Positions 55,220 through 63,716 are shown, numbered from the stretch's first letter. The stretch is DNA of 64,000 nucleotides from Streptomyces sp. CB00316 (GCF_001905595.1 NZ_LIXI01000010.1:186001-250000), one strand, 5' to 3'. Translations and numbers: made by a program. The notes: a model not told the origin generated them from the sequence alone.

Positions 55220-55280
55220 CAGCACCCCGATCTTCCCCGACAGCACGACGTATCACACACCATGACAAGGAGGGCTTCGA

Positions 55281-55967
55281 GTGAGTGACATCCCCGGCGG
55301 TCCCATGGCGAACCGGCCGGTCCACTTCATCTGGCTGCTGGACTGCTCCTACTCCATGCAGGGCGAGAAGATCGGACAGCTCAACTACGCGATCCGGGAA
55401 GCCGTCCCCGAGATGCGGTCGGTGGCCCATGACAACCCGGCGGCCCAACTCCTGCTGCGTACGCTGACGTTCTCCACGGAGGCGCGGTGGCACCACAAGG
55501 ACCCGGTGCCGGTCGACGACTTCACCTGGCAGGACGTCCAGGTCGACGGCATGACCAACCTGGGGGAGGCGCTGGAGGTCGTCTCCCGGGAGTTCCAGAC
55601 CCCGCCGATGCCGCAGCGGGCCCTGAAGCCGGTGCTGGCGCTGGTCTCCGACGGGGTGCCGACGGACGACTGGAAGTCTGGTCTGCGGGCGCTGGACGCC
55701 ACCCCGTGGGGCAAGAAGGCCGTGCGGGTGGCCATCGCGATCGGGGCGGACGCGGACCGCAGCGTGCTCCAGGAGTTCCTGGGCAACCCCGAGCTCCAGC
55801 CGCTGGACGCCAACAGCCCCAAGCAGCTGGCGGCGGCGATCCGCTGGGCCTCGACCGCCGCGGTCAAGGCCGCCTCCCAGCCGGTGGCGGCCCCCACCGA
55901 CGCCACGGTCAAGCAACCGCCCTACGCGCCCCCGCAGTTGGACGACGACGATGACGACGTCTGGTGA
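55281..55967 (+). CDS. vWA domain protein, TerY-like
   Basis: A 228-residue von Willebrand A domain protein. The MIDAS is complete: D21-C-S23-Y-S25 (LLDCSYSMQG), the distal Thr in DGMTNLGEAL, and Asp in LVSDGVPTDDW. The C-terminus is a Pro/Ala linker ending in a run of Asp. GTG 55281 has AAGGAGG upstream. The next two genes are PP2C and kinase, each with 4-base overlaps, giving the vWA-phosphatase-kinase triad known as TerY-P in tellurite-type stress systems. The vWA protein would recruit targets. Confidence 0.92.
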   Translation: MSDIPGGPMANRPVHFIWLLDCSYSMQGEKIGQLNYAIREAVPEMRSVAHDNPAAQLLLRTLTFSTEARWHHKDPVPVDDFTWQDVQVDGMTNLGEALEVVSREFQTPPMPQRALKPVLALVSDGVPTDDWKSGLRALDATPWGKKAVRVAIAIGADADRSVLQEFLGNPELQPLDANSPKQLAAAIRWASTAAVKAASQPVAAPTDATVKQPPYAPPQLDDDDDDVW

Positions 55968-56863
55968 GCGCTCCTGAGCGGCCGCTGTGGGAGACGCTCG
56001 AGCACAGCGTGCGGGGGGTCAACAAGCAGATCAACCAGGACTGGTACGTCGCCGAGGGATCCGGGTCGCAGGGCGATCCACTGATCCTCTCGGTGGCGGA
56101 CGGCCATGGCTCGGCGGCGCACGCCCGCAGCCACATCGGTGCGCGGTGCGCGGTCGACCTGTTCGCCGTCCAGGCCCGCAGGTTCGCCGAACTGGCGCGC
56201 TCCGAGGGCCCGGACGGGACGACGCACAGTCTGAGCTGGCTGATGAACTACGCGCGCAACGAGCTGCCCCGGCAGCTGGTGGCCGCCTGGCAGGAGCAGG
56301 TGCTCGCCCACTGGGACCGCTACCCGGAGACGGTGAATCCGGCGGCCGAGCCGCCGCACAAGGGGCAGAAGCTGCTGCTGTACGGGGCCACGCTGGTCGG
56401 TGCGGTGCTCACCCCGCAGATGTTCGCGGCCTGGCAGCTGGGTGACGGTGAGCTGACGGTGATCGACGCCGACGGGGCGATCGTGCTGCCGCTGGCTCCG
56501 GTGGAGGCGGATCTCGGCGACGAGACGGAGTCCCTCTGCAGCCGGCAGGCCTGGAAGATGATCCGGGTGCACTGGGCGCCGGTCGTCGCGCGGAACCGCA
56601 CTCCGCGGCTGGTCGCCCTGTCCACCGACGGCCTCTCCAAGAGCTTCGCCTCCGACGAGGGCTTCGCCCAGTTCATGACCGGGCTCGACCAGCGCCTCGC
56701 GAAGGACGGCGGACCCGACGACGTACGCGACGCCCTGCCCGGGTGGCTGGCCGAGGCGGCCCGCTACTCCGGCGACGACACGACCCTGGTCGCCGCCCGG
56801 CGGCCCGGCCCCGACGCGGCGGACCACGGCGCCGCGGCAGAGAGACCACGGAGTGACGCATGA
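55964..56863 (+). CDS. PP2C family Ser/Thr phosphatase of the triad
   Basis: A 299-residue metal-dependent phosphatase. The conserved KQINQDWYV opening, metal-binding Asp46 in SVADGHGSAAH, GATLVGAVL, LSTDGLSKSF and the closing GDDTTLVAAR are all present, so catalysis is likely. GTG 55964 overlaps the vWA stop; its end overlaps the kinase start (ATGA). It should reverse phosphorylation by the adjacent kinase. Confidence 0.92.
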   Translation: MSAPERPLWETLEHSVRGVNKQINQDWYVAEGSGSQGDPLILSVADGHGSAAHARSHIGARCAVDLFAVQARRFAELARSEGPDGTTHSLSWLMNYARNELPRQLVAAWQEQVLAHWDRYPETVNPAAEPPHKGQKLLLYGATLVGAVLTPQMFAAWQLGDGELTVIDADGAIVLPLAPVEADLGDETESLCSRQAWKMIRVHWAPVVARNRTPRLVALSTDGLSKSFASDEGFAQFMTGLDQRLAKDGGPDDVRDALPGWLAEAARYSGDDTTLVAARRPGPDAADHGAAAERPRSDA

Positions 56864-58191
56864 CCGGCATGCTCGACGGAGGAACACTCCTCACCGCTGA
56901 CGACGGGGAGTCCGTCCGCGTCATCGACATGCTCGGTGCCGGCGGTCAGGGGGAGGTGTACCGGGTGGCGACCGCGTCCGGCGAGCGCGCCCTGAAGTGG
57001 TACTACCCGTCCTGCGCTACGCCCGAGCAGTCCGACATCGTGAAGGAGTTGGTCGCCCGGGACTTCGACGACGACCGCTTCCTGTGGCCGACGGCGTACG
57101 TGCCGTCGACCACGGGCGCGTTCGGCTATCTGATGGATCTGCGGCCGGACCGGTTCAAGGGGCTGCCCGATCTCTTCCGCCGCAGGCTGCGGACCACGCC
57201 GCGCGCTCTGCTGGCCGCCGCGCTCTACACGGTGGAGGCCTACCAGGCCCTGCACTCGCGGGGGATCGCCTACCGGGACATCTCCTGGGGCAACATCTTC
57301 TTCGACCCGGCCACCGGTGACGTCCTGGTCTGCGACAACGACAACGCCGTGGTCGAGGGGGACACCACCGGTATCTCGGGGACCATGGAGTTCATGGCGC
57401 CCGAGCTGGTGCGCGGCGAAGCGGGGGCCAGGCCGGGCACCCAGTCCGACCTCCACTCGCTGTCGGTGCTGCTGTTCATGTTGTTGATGAATCATCACCC
57501 GCTGAAGGGCAGGCGGGAGTTGGACATTCACTGCCTCGACGAGGCGGCGGAGAAGCGGCTGTACGGGAAGCAGCCGCTGTTCGTCTTCGACCCTGTCGAC
57601 CAGGCGAACGCCCCCGACCCCGTCGAGCAGTCCACCGTCCTGCACACCTGGGCGGCGGCTCCCCCGGCGCTCCAGGACCTGTTCACGCACAACTTCACCG
57701 TGGGCCTGCACCAGCCGACCGCCCGGGTGCGCGAGTCGCAGTGGCGGGACGCGCTGCGGTCGGTCCTGGACGCCATCGTGGACTGCGCCGACTGCGGCCG
57801 CCAGAACATGACGCAGCCCACAGCGAACACGGCGGGGACGTGCTGGTCCTGCGGCAGCCCCCTGATCCTGCCGCCCCGGCTCAGCATCATCACGCCCCCG
57901 CCCCGCTCCGAGCGCCACGTCCGGCTGCGCCGGAACGCCCGGGTGCACGAACACCACCTGGCGCCGGAGCCGACCCGGCACGACTACAGCGACGCCACAC
58001 TGGTGGCCGAGCTGACCGAACACCCGAGCAGGCCGGGGAAGTTCGGGCTGGCGAACCGGTCGTCGACGAGCTGGACGGGGACGCGTTCCGACGGCACATC
58101 GCAGGAGATCGCCCCGGGCCAGACGGTCCCGCTCCGGGCGGGCCTGCGGCTCGACCTGGGCGGCGCGCAGGCGGCGGTCCACGCGAAGTGA
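56860..58191 (+). CDS. Protein kinase with C-terminal zinc ribbon (triad kinase)
   Basis: A 443-residue kinase. Gly loop LGAGGQGEVYRVA (26-33), ATP Lys46 (ERALKWYY), catalytic loop AYRDISWGNIFF with Asp140 and Asn145, and Asp159 in a C-D-N-D-N that replaces DFG. The kinase domain is followed by a zinc ribbon C309-x2-C312 ... C328-x2-C331 and a beta-rich C-terminal domain (GKFGLANRSSTSWTGTR, PLRAGLRLDLG) that resembles an FHA-like or lectin-like sandwich. The kinase plus zinc-ribbon layout is the one described for TerY-P triads. Substrates could be the neighbouring GTPases. Confidence 0.9.
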   Translation: MTGMLDGGTLLTADDGESVRVIDMLGAGGQGEVYRVATASGERALKWYYPSCATPEQSDIVKELVARDFDDDRFLWPTAYVPSTTGAFGYLMDLRPDRFKGLPDLFRRRLRTTPRALLAAALYTVEAYQALHSRGIAYRDISWGNIFFDPATGDVLVCDNDNAVVEGDTTGISGTMEFMAPELVRGEAGARPGTQSDLHSLSVLLFMLLMNHHPLKGRRELDIHCLDEAAEKRLYGKQPLFVFDPVDQANAPDPVEQSTVLHTWAAAPPALQDLFTHNFTVGLHQPTARVRESQWRDALRSVLDAIVDCADCGRQNMTQPTANTAGTCWSCGSPLILPPRLSIITPPPRSERHVRLRRNARVHEHHLAPEPTRHDYSDATLVAELTEHPSRPGKFGLANRSSTSWTGTRSDGTSQEIAPGQTVPLRAGLRLDLGGAQAAVHAK

Positions 58192-58193
58192 CA

Positions 58194-58257
58194 CCCTGTG
58201 GCCCTGTGGCCCTGGAGCCCTGGAGCCCTGGAGCCCTGGAGCCTTGGAGCCTTGGAG
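58194..58257 (+). repeat. Eight tandem copies of an 8-bp unit after the kinase gene
   Basis: Two CCCTGTGG, four CCCTGGAG and two CCTTGGAG units follow each other without gaps, starting two bases after the kinase stop. They fill most of the 88-base gap to the convergent phosphatase-like gene. Confidence 0.9.
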
Positions 58258-58279
58258 CTCCGGGGGGCACGTCACGGCT

Positions 58280-59065
58280 TCAGCTGCCGCGGATCATCGA
58301 CATGAGCAGCCCGTGGGTCTCCTCGTCGGCGGCGGCCACCAGCCCGTGGCCCTCGCCGACCGGGGAGCCGTCGACCCCGGTGACGACACACCCGGCCGCC
58401 CGGCACAGGGCGATACCAGCGGCGAAGTGCACGCTCCCGGAGAGGTCGCCGCCGTCGGTGACGTACGCGGCGCGCCTTCCGGCGGCGACCCAGGCCAGCG
58501 CCAGGGTCGTGGAGACGACGCGCGGCCGGAAGCGTTCGGCGAACCCGGGGTGGGCCAGGAGCTCCACGGCACGGAACCCCGGGGCGCTCGGGAACGGCGG
58601 ATCGAGGTTGACGTCCACCAGCCGGGTGGCGGAGGTGGGCGCCAGCAGCGCGTCGTCGGCCCCGTCCTGCCGTACGTGGGCCCTCTGCCCGTCGGTGAAG
58701 TAGACCTCGCCGCCGAAAGGGTCGGCCACCGCCGCCGCCCCGTCGCGCAGCGCCACGTTGACGGCGACCAGCAGGTTGCCCACGGCGTAGTTCAGCGTGC
58801 CGCACAGGGGGTCGACCAGCCACTGGCGTACGGCCTCGGCAGGACCGGCCCCCTGCTGCCCGCCCTCCTCGCCCAGCACCGCGTCACCGGGCCGGGCGGC
58901 GCGGAGCACATCGAGGACGGCCTCCTCGGCCGCCACATCGGCGGCGGTGGCGAAGTCCCCGGCGCCTTTGTCGATCCGGGTGAGCCGCCGGCCGTACAGG
59001 CCGCGGACCACATCGGCGCCGGCCCGCGCCCCGGCTATCGCGACGTCGACATCGGTGGGTGCCAT
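58280..59065 (-). CDS. Inositol monophosphatase homologue with altered metal site
   Basis: A 261-residue protein with the IMPase fold: DFATAADVAAEEAVLDVL, VLGEEGGQQ (Glu ligand present), and WLVDPLCGTLNYAVGN. The last should read W-x-x-D-P-x-D-G-T-x-N; the second Asp is Cys88. The second signature W-D-x-A-A-G appears as V-H-F-A-A-G (SGSVHFAAGIAL). At least two metal-binding Asp are therefore lost, so phosphatase activity is doubtful. ATG 59065 lies one base after the stop of the upstream small gene, so it is the third gene of an operon from 60907. Confidence 0.85.
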   Translation of the reverse strand: MAPTDVDVAIAGARAGADVVRGLYGRRLTRIDKGAGDFATAADVAAEEAVLDVLRAARPGDAVLGEEGGQQGAGPAEAVRQWLVDPLCGTLNYAVGNLLVAVNVALRDGAAAVADPFGGEVYFTDGQRAHVRQDGADDALLAPTSATRLVDVNLDPPFPSAPGFRAVELLAHPGFAERFRPRVVSTTLALAWVAAGRRAAYVTDGGDLSGSVHFAAGIALCRAAGCVVTGVDGSPVGEGHGLVAAADEETHGLLMSMIRGS

Positions 59066-59066
59066 C

Positions 59067-59396
59067 TCAGAGCCCGACCAGGCGCCCGATCTCCTGGGCC
59101 AGGGCGATCCCGCCACTGCCCGCCGCGAGCCCCACCGTCAGCGTCTCCAGCGCCTGTCGGATCCGCCCCTGGTCGGCGGGGCGCCCCTCCTCCCCCGCCC
59201 GGACCAGCTCGCCGCGCACGATCTCCGCCTGCGCCGCGAGCTCCGGCCGCCCCGCCTCCTGGCGGACGAGCCGGACGAGGTCGGCGGCCAGCTTCAGCGC
59301 CTCGGCCGGGGGTGTGCCGTAGGCGACCTCGATCTTTCCGTGGTCGCCGAAGTTGCTCGGGCCGGAGATGTCGCCGTGGAAGTTGTACGTGCTCAT
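59067..59396 (-). CDS. Small protein with N-terminal glycine/asparagine signalling-type motif
   Basis: A 109-residue protein. Residues 3-27 carry a motif T-Y-N-x-x-G-D-I-x-G-P-x-N-x-G-x-x-G-x-I, followed by A-Y-G, that is repeated at the C-terminus of the upstream protein. The rest (PPAEALKLAADLVRLVRQEA, PELAAQAEIVRGELVRAGEE, LETLTVGLAAGSGGIALAQE) is a helical domain with an end helix that could enter a membrane. Such N-terminal beta-arch motifs followed by a helical effector recall bacterial amyloid signalling proteins. ATG 59396; 29 bases separate it from the upstream gene. Confidence 0.75.
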   Translation of the reverse strand: MSTYNFHGDISGPSNFGDHGKIEVAYGTPPAEALKLAADLVRLVRQEAGRPELAAQAEIVRGELVRAGEEGRPADQGRIRQALETLTVGLAAGSGGIALAQEIGRLVGL

Positions 59397-59425
59397 GTCG
59401 CTCCTGGTGATCGGTGGGTGCGGGC

Positions 59426-60907
59426 TCAGGGAGTGGGGCCCGCGGCCGCCGGGGCCTGGGCTCCCTGCCCGTAGGCGGCGGAGATCTGTCCGTTGTTGCC
59501 GATGTTGGCGGGTCCGGTGATGTCGCCGGAGATGTTGTACGTCTGGGTGTTGATGACCTGCTGGGCCTGGTCGAAGGAGCTGGTGTCCACGTTGTGGTCC
59601 TTCAGGAACCGCTCGGTCGCGATGAGCACGCCCTGCTGGAGCCGGTGCAGGAAGTCCTGCGAGTCGGTGCGCTCGGAGTGCCCCAACTGGTCCCAGGAGG
59701 CGACCCGTTCGCGCAGGCTGTCCGTGGTGCCGTAGTCGTGCAGCGCGTGCTTCTTGGTGATCTCCTTGCGCGCCTTCTCCAGCTCGCGGGCGCGCCGCTT
59801 GAGTTCGGCGTTACGGCGTCCGACCCGCCCGGGGGCGCCGGTCAGCCCGGACCAGGTGTGCGAGGTGGCGAACCGGAACAGGCTCCACCAGCGCTCGAAC
59901 CCGTCGCGCGGGATGTAGTCCGCGCCGTAGTAGCGGGCGTGCAGCGGCGGGATGCAGTAGGCCGCGACCTCCCAGGAGAGGCTGGGGTGCTGGAGTCGGG
60001 CCCGCAGGTGCATGGAGACGATGACCCGGCCGCCCTCGCCGACCCGCTCCAGGCTGAGGTAGGTCCGCATCCCCGCGCCGGGCTTGAGCAGCCCCGCCTT
60101 GACCAGCGGCGGCGGGATCTCGCTGTTGGGCGGCCGCAGCCGGTCGGGCAGCACCTCGTCGCCGAGGTAGAAGACCTGGGGGCCGAGCACGTAGAGCCGG
60201 TTCTGCGCCCGGAGCCCTTCGAGACCGGCGAGGTTCCCCAACTCCCTTGCCAGGTACGTGTGGAGGTCGACGGCGTCGAAGGGGACCAGGGTCGCCTTGC
60301 CGCCGCCGGGCGCGTCGGCGGGGCGGCTGATGTCGATCGGCTGCCAGACCGTCTCCTTGATCTTGTCCCCGCTGCCGACGAACGGGTTCTGCCGTTCCGC
60401 GCTCTGGGTGTACGGCACCATGTTCGGGCGTCGCAGCCCGCGCAGCCGCCGTTCGGCCTCGTCGGCCACCTCGGGTGCGAGGTCCTGGGGGCGGGCGGCG
60501 GCGGAGTAACGCACGGCGAGGGCGTCGCCGCGGGCCTGGGCTTCGGCCCGGCGCACCAGCCACCAGGTACAGCCGAGCACGAGCAGCAGCACGGCGAATG
60601 CCGCCTCCGCCAGGCCGGGCGCACCACTCACCAGGCCGCCGATCACGCTCAGCACGGCGAGCCACCACACCGCGCAGAGCCAGGCCAGCCTGCGGTCGCG
60701 GAGGTCGGTCCGCCCGGTCGCACGGCTCGCGTGGCGGGCCAGGGCCAGCAGGTTCACGCCCAGCGGCAGGCCGGTCGCGGTGAGACGGTCCCCCGAGAGC
60801 TCCTGGTGCGCGTACCGGGCGAACGCGTCGTCCAGGTGCACCGACGAGCACAGCAGTCTGGTGGTCGCGTCCTTGTCGTACGTGGGCAGACTGGGCACCT
60901 GCCGCAT
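59426..60907 (-). CDS. Two-TM protein with C-terminal signalling-type motif
   Basis: A 493-residue protein. Two membrane helices near residues 74-94 and 99-118 (WLCAVWWLAVLSVIGGLV and FAVLLLVLGCTWWLV) form a hairpin with both ends in the cytoplasm. The large soluble region (PFDAVDLHTYLARELGNLAG, LYVLGPQVFYLGDEVLP, GRVIVSMHLRARLQHPSLSW, then a coiled coil near 370-400) is not a family I can name. Residues 456-480 hold the motif T-Y-N-x-x-G-D-I-x-G-P-x-N shared with the next gene. ATG 60907 has GGGGGGAAA upstream. Likely a membrane sensor or receptor. Confidence 0.75.
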   Translation of the reverse strand: MRQVPSLPTYDKDATTRLLCSSVHLDDAFARYAHQELSGDRLTATGLPLGVNLLALARHASRATGRTDLRDRRLAWLCAVWWLAVLSVIGGLVSGAPGLAEAAFAVLLLVLGCTWWLVRRAEAQARGDALAVRYSAAARPQDLAPEVADEAERRLRGLRRPNMVPYTQSAERQNPFVGSGDKIKETVWQPIDISRPADAPGGGKATLVPFDAVDLHTYLARELGNLAGLEGLRAQNRLYVLGPQVFYLGDEVLPDRLRPPNSEIPPPLVKAGLLKPGAGMRTYLSLERVGEGGRVIVSMHLRARLQHPSLSWEVAAYCIPPLHARYYGADYIPRDGFERWWSLFRFATSHTWSGLTGAPGRVGRRNAELKRRARELEKARKEITKKHALHDYGTTDSLRERVASWDQLGHSERTDSQDFLHRLQQGVLIATERFLKDHNVDTSSFDQAQQVINTQTYNISGDITGPANIGNNGQISAAYGQGAQAPAAAGPTP

Positions 60908-61134
60908 CGTTTCCCCCCTTCCGGCGCGCCCGGGCCGGCGCACCCCCCACAGTCTTCTACACAACGGCCGCTCACGTGTCCTGGAACGGCCCTGGGGCCA
61001 GCACCTGACGCAGCGTAGGGATACCGCCCCCGTCCTTGATAACGTCGCCCCCGCGGCCGTGGACTTCTCCCCCGACCCGGTCGCGTGTGGGTGGAGCGGG
61101 GACCCGGTCGCGGCAGGACGAAGAGGGCCGACAA
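60908..61134. promoter_or_regulatory. Divergent promoter region between the two-TM operon and GAP1 copy 2
   Basis: The 227 bases separate two divergent starts and should hold both promoters. A less G/C-rich patch lies near 60953-60965 (TCTTCTACACAACGG). I see no palindrome or repeat strong enough to name. Confidence 0.4.
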
Positions 61135-63573
61135 TTGAGCCTTGCACAGGTGCACCACATCTCCGCCGCGCCGGGGGACGAGGCGGCGGGCCGGTTCACG
61201 GCGGTCGGGCCGGGGGTGTCGGCGGCGCTGCTCGCGGAGATGGAGCCGCTGGTCGGGTACGCGCTCCCCGGCGGAGTCCCGCACCGGCCGGCCGACGCCG
61301 AACTCCGCTCGCTGCCGCAGGCGTTCACGTACGCGGTCCTGTCCGACGGCAGCCGCTTCGTCGGCCGTACGGCTCCGGCGCGCGGCGACGGCACGGCGCC
61401 CGTCCGGTTCCACACGCACGCGGTGCACATACCCCCGGGCGTCCCGCTGCCGGGCGACCGGCTGCCGGTGGAGGCATGGCGCTCGCCGCACTGGGTCTCC
61501 GCGACGCCGGTCGGCGGCGGCGGGCTGTCCGACCCGCTCGGCATGCTGCCGCCGGGCCCCGCGCCCGTACGGGAAGGGCTCGACGACTTCGCCGTGTCGC
61601 GGGGTCCGTGGCTGGCGGCCGTGCTCGCCGATCTGCGCCGGGCGAGCGAGGATGTGGCCCAGGCGGGCGGGCCGGTGGTGCTGGTGGAGAGGCAGAGCGC
61701 GGATGTGGCGCGCTGGCTGGGGCTGGCGGCGGTGACCCTGCCGAGGGAGAACGTGGAGCGGCTGACGTTCACCACGTACACGCGGCGGCCGGGCGCTTCG
61801 GCGTTGCGGGTGGTGGGTGCGCTGCCCGAGGACGCGGCGGTGGCGCGGGAGGCGGGGCTGCGGGTCCATGTGTGCGCGGACCGGCCCCCGGTGGACGGCG
61901 CGCCGGACGCGTGGGCGCGGACGGCGGCCCGGGTGTGGCGGAGCCGGGCGCCGGAGCTGTTCGAGGAGGCGCGCGGGCTGCCCGGGGAACCCTTCGCCGC
62001 CGGGCCGTTGGCCGTGATCGCGCTGTGCGCGGGGGTCGCGCTGGGTCCCGAGGAGCGTGCGGCGGCGGCCGGCTGGGCGGCGGAGCGGCCGTACGTGCTG
62101 GACGCGAAGCGGACCGGCCAGTTGGTGGAGGCGCTGACGTCGCCGGGGATCGATGACCGTACGGGCTCCGAGTTCGACGCGGTGGGACGGCTGTTCGGGG
62201 CACTGGACGGGCGGTGCCCGGCCTCGGTCACCGCACCGCTCGCCGCGATGCTGGTGACGGAGGCGGTGCGGGGCGGCAACGGTTCGCTGGAGCTGCCGCG
62301 CCGGGACGCGTTCGTGGGCCCGGACGGGGAGGCGATCGCGGGAGTGCTGGGCCCGGAGATCCTGACCGAGCTGGAGAGCGGTGCGGGCGGGGCGCGGCCG
62401 GTGGCACGGACCGTACAACTGCTGCGAGTGGCAAGGCTGTTGGGCGTGAACGGCACAGAGGTACTACCGAAGGCCGTCGACCGGCTGGTCCGGGCGATCC
62501 TGACGGAGGTGGACGGGTCCGAAGGGACCCCCGCCTTCGCCCCGGCCCTCCTGGAGTTGCTGGACGAGCAGTTCGACGTACGGACGGCGCTGCTGGGCAC
62601 GCTGGACCGGATCGCGCCGGAGGACCCCGGGGCGGTGGCCCGGCTCCTGGAGCGGGTCGCGCTGCCGTTCACCGGGACACAGTCCCTGCCGCACCTGCGG
62701 ATGTGCGCCGAGGTGCCGGGGGCGATGACGACCCTCGGCCGGGACCGGACGGCTGTCTGGCACCGGGTCCTGCGGGCGGCCGGCCTCTCCCCGTTCGCCG
62801 AGCCGCTGGTCCTGCGTACGGCCGTGGGCCTGGTCTGGGAGGACCGGGCGCCCACGGTGGAGGAGGCCCGGCTGCTGCTGGAGGCGGCGACCTCGGACGC
62901 GCACCGGGCGGCCGGGACGTGGGCCCGGCTGGTCGACGCGGCGCTCGGCGCCCCGGCGGACACGGAGGACGGCACCGCGCTGGCCCACGACCTGCTGCGG
63001 GCCTTCCCGCAGGAGATCGGCGGCCGCGAGCGCGCCGCGCTCCAGCTCCTCGAACTCTGCCGCGACCTGCGCACCGGCGCACCGGAACCCGGCTGGACGG
63101 AGCAGGTCCGCACCCTGCGCGACCGGGCCGCCCCGCTCGAACCTGCGGTCCAGGAGCGGGCGTTCACGGCCCTGGTGGAGCGTCTGCTGGCACCGGACCG
63201 GCCGGGCGCGGAACTGTACGCCTTCGTCCGCAGCGACGACGCCGACCTGATCGCCGCCTACGACCGCGCGGCCCGCGCCGAGCCGACCCGCGCACGCCTG
63301 CGCACCCACCCCGCCTACGCGGCCGACTGCTTCACCAACTGGACCGCCCACCCCCACGCGGGCACAGCCTGGACGACCACGGCCGCCGCCCTCCTGGACG
63401 AGGTGCTGCGCCCGGCGGTGCGCGGGATGACGGCGGAGGCCGTGGCGGAGGTGGAGGAGACGGTGGGCCGGACGGGCAGCAGCGGCCGGGCGAACGCCTT
63501 CCGCGACTGGAACCGGTCACGCTCGCTGGGCCGTCTGGGGCGGCGGATCGCGGGGCGGGTACGGCGGGGCTGA
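61135..63573 (+). CDS. GTPase-associated protein 1 (GAP1) family, copy 2
   Basis: An 812-residue paralogue of the protein at 50798. Start TTG 61135 (LSLAQVHHISAAPG) is chosen because it aligns with the start of copy 1 and has AGAGGG seven bases upstream; the frame is open to 61036. Shared blocks are VLVERQSADVARWLGLAA, RLTFTTYTRRPGA, LPHLRMC, CFTNWTAHPHAGTAW and FRDWNRSRSLGRLGRRI. It lacks the Ser tail and lacks an adjacent GTPase, but is divergent from the two-TM/amyloid-motif operon. It may adapt that operon to the GTPase pair. Confidence 0.85.
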   Translation: MSLAQVHHISAAPGDEAAGRFTAVGPGVSAALLAEMEPLVGYALPGGVPHRPADAELRSLPQAFTYAVLSDGSRFVGRTAPARGDGTAPVRFHTHAVHIPPGVPLPGDRLPVEAWRSPHWVSATPVGGGGLSDPLGMLPPGPAPVREGLDDFAVSRGPWLAAVLADLRRASEDVAQAGGPVVLVERQSADVARWLGLAAVTLPRENVERLTFTTYTRRPGASALRVVGALPEDAAVAREAGLRVHVCADRPPVDGAPDAWARTAARVWRSRAPELFEEARGLPGEPFAAGPLAVIALCAGVALGPEERAAAAGWAAERPYVLDAKRTGQLVEALTSPGIDDRTGSEFDAVGRLFGALDGRCPASVTAPLAAMLVTEAVRGGNGSLELPRRDAFVGPDGEAIAGVLGPEILTELESGAGGARPVARTVQLLRVARLLGVNGTEVLPKAVDRLVRAILTEVDGSEGTPAFAPALLELLDEQFDVRTALLGTLDRIAPEDPGAVARLLERVALPFTGTQSLPHLRMCAEVPGAMTTLGRDRTAVWHRVLRAAGLSPFAEPLVLRTAVGLVWEDRAPTVEEARLLLEAATSDAHRAAGTWARLVDAALGAPADTEDGTALAHDLLRAFPQEIGGRERAALQLLELCRDLRTGAPEPGWTEQVRTLRDRAAPLEPAVQERAFTALVERLLAPDRPGAELYAFVRSDDADLIAAYDRAARAEPTRARLRTHPAYAADCFTNWTAHPHAGTAWTTTAAALLDEVLRPAVRGMTAEAVAEVEETVGRTGSSGRANAFRDWNRSRSLGRLGRRIAGRVRRG

Positions 63574-63716
63574 GGGGGCAGAGGGCGTCCCCTCAACCGG
63601 TCGACCTTCGCCGCACATCACACATGCAAACGTTGCTCATCCGCGCTCCGGATAAGCTGGCGCCTGGCGGGTGACTCCGCTCCGCCGCGCTCCGACCAGC
63701 CGTTCATGGGGGAACC

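Noticed and set aside
58194..58257. Tandem repeats considered as a CRISPR-like array
   Set aside because: Units are 8 bp with no spacers, and there are no cas genes.
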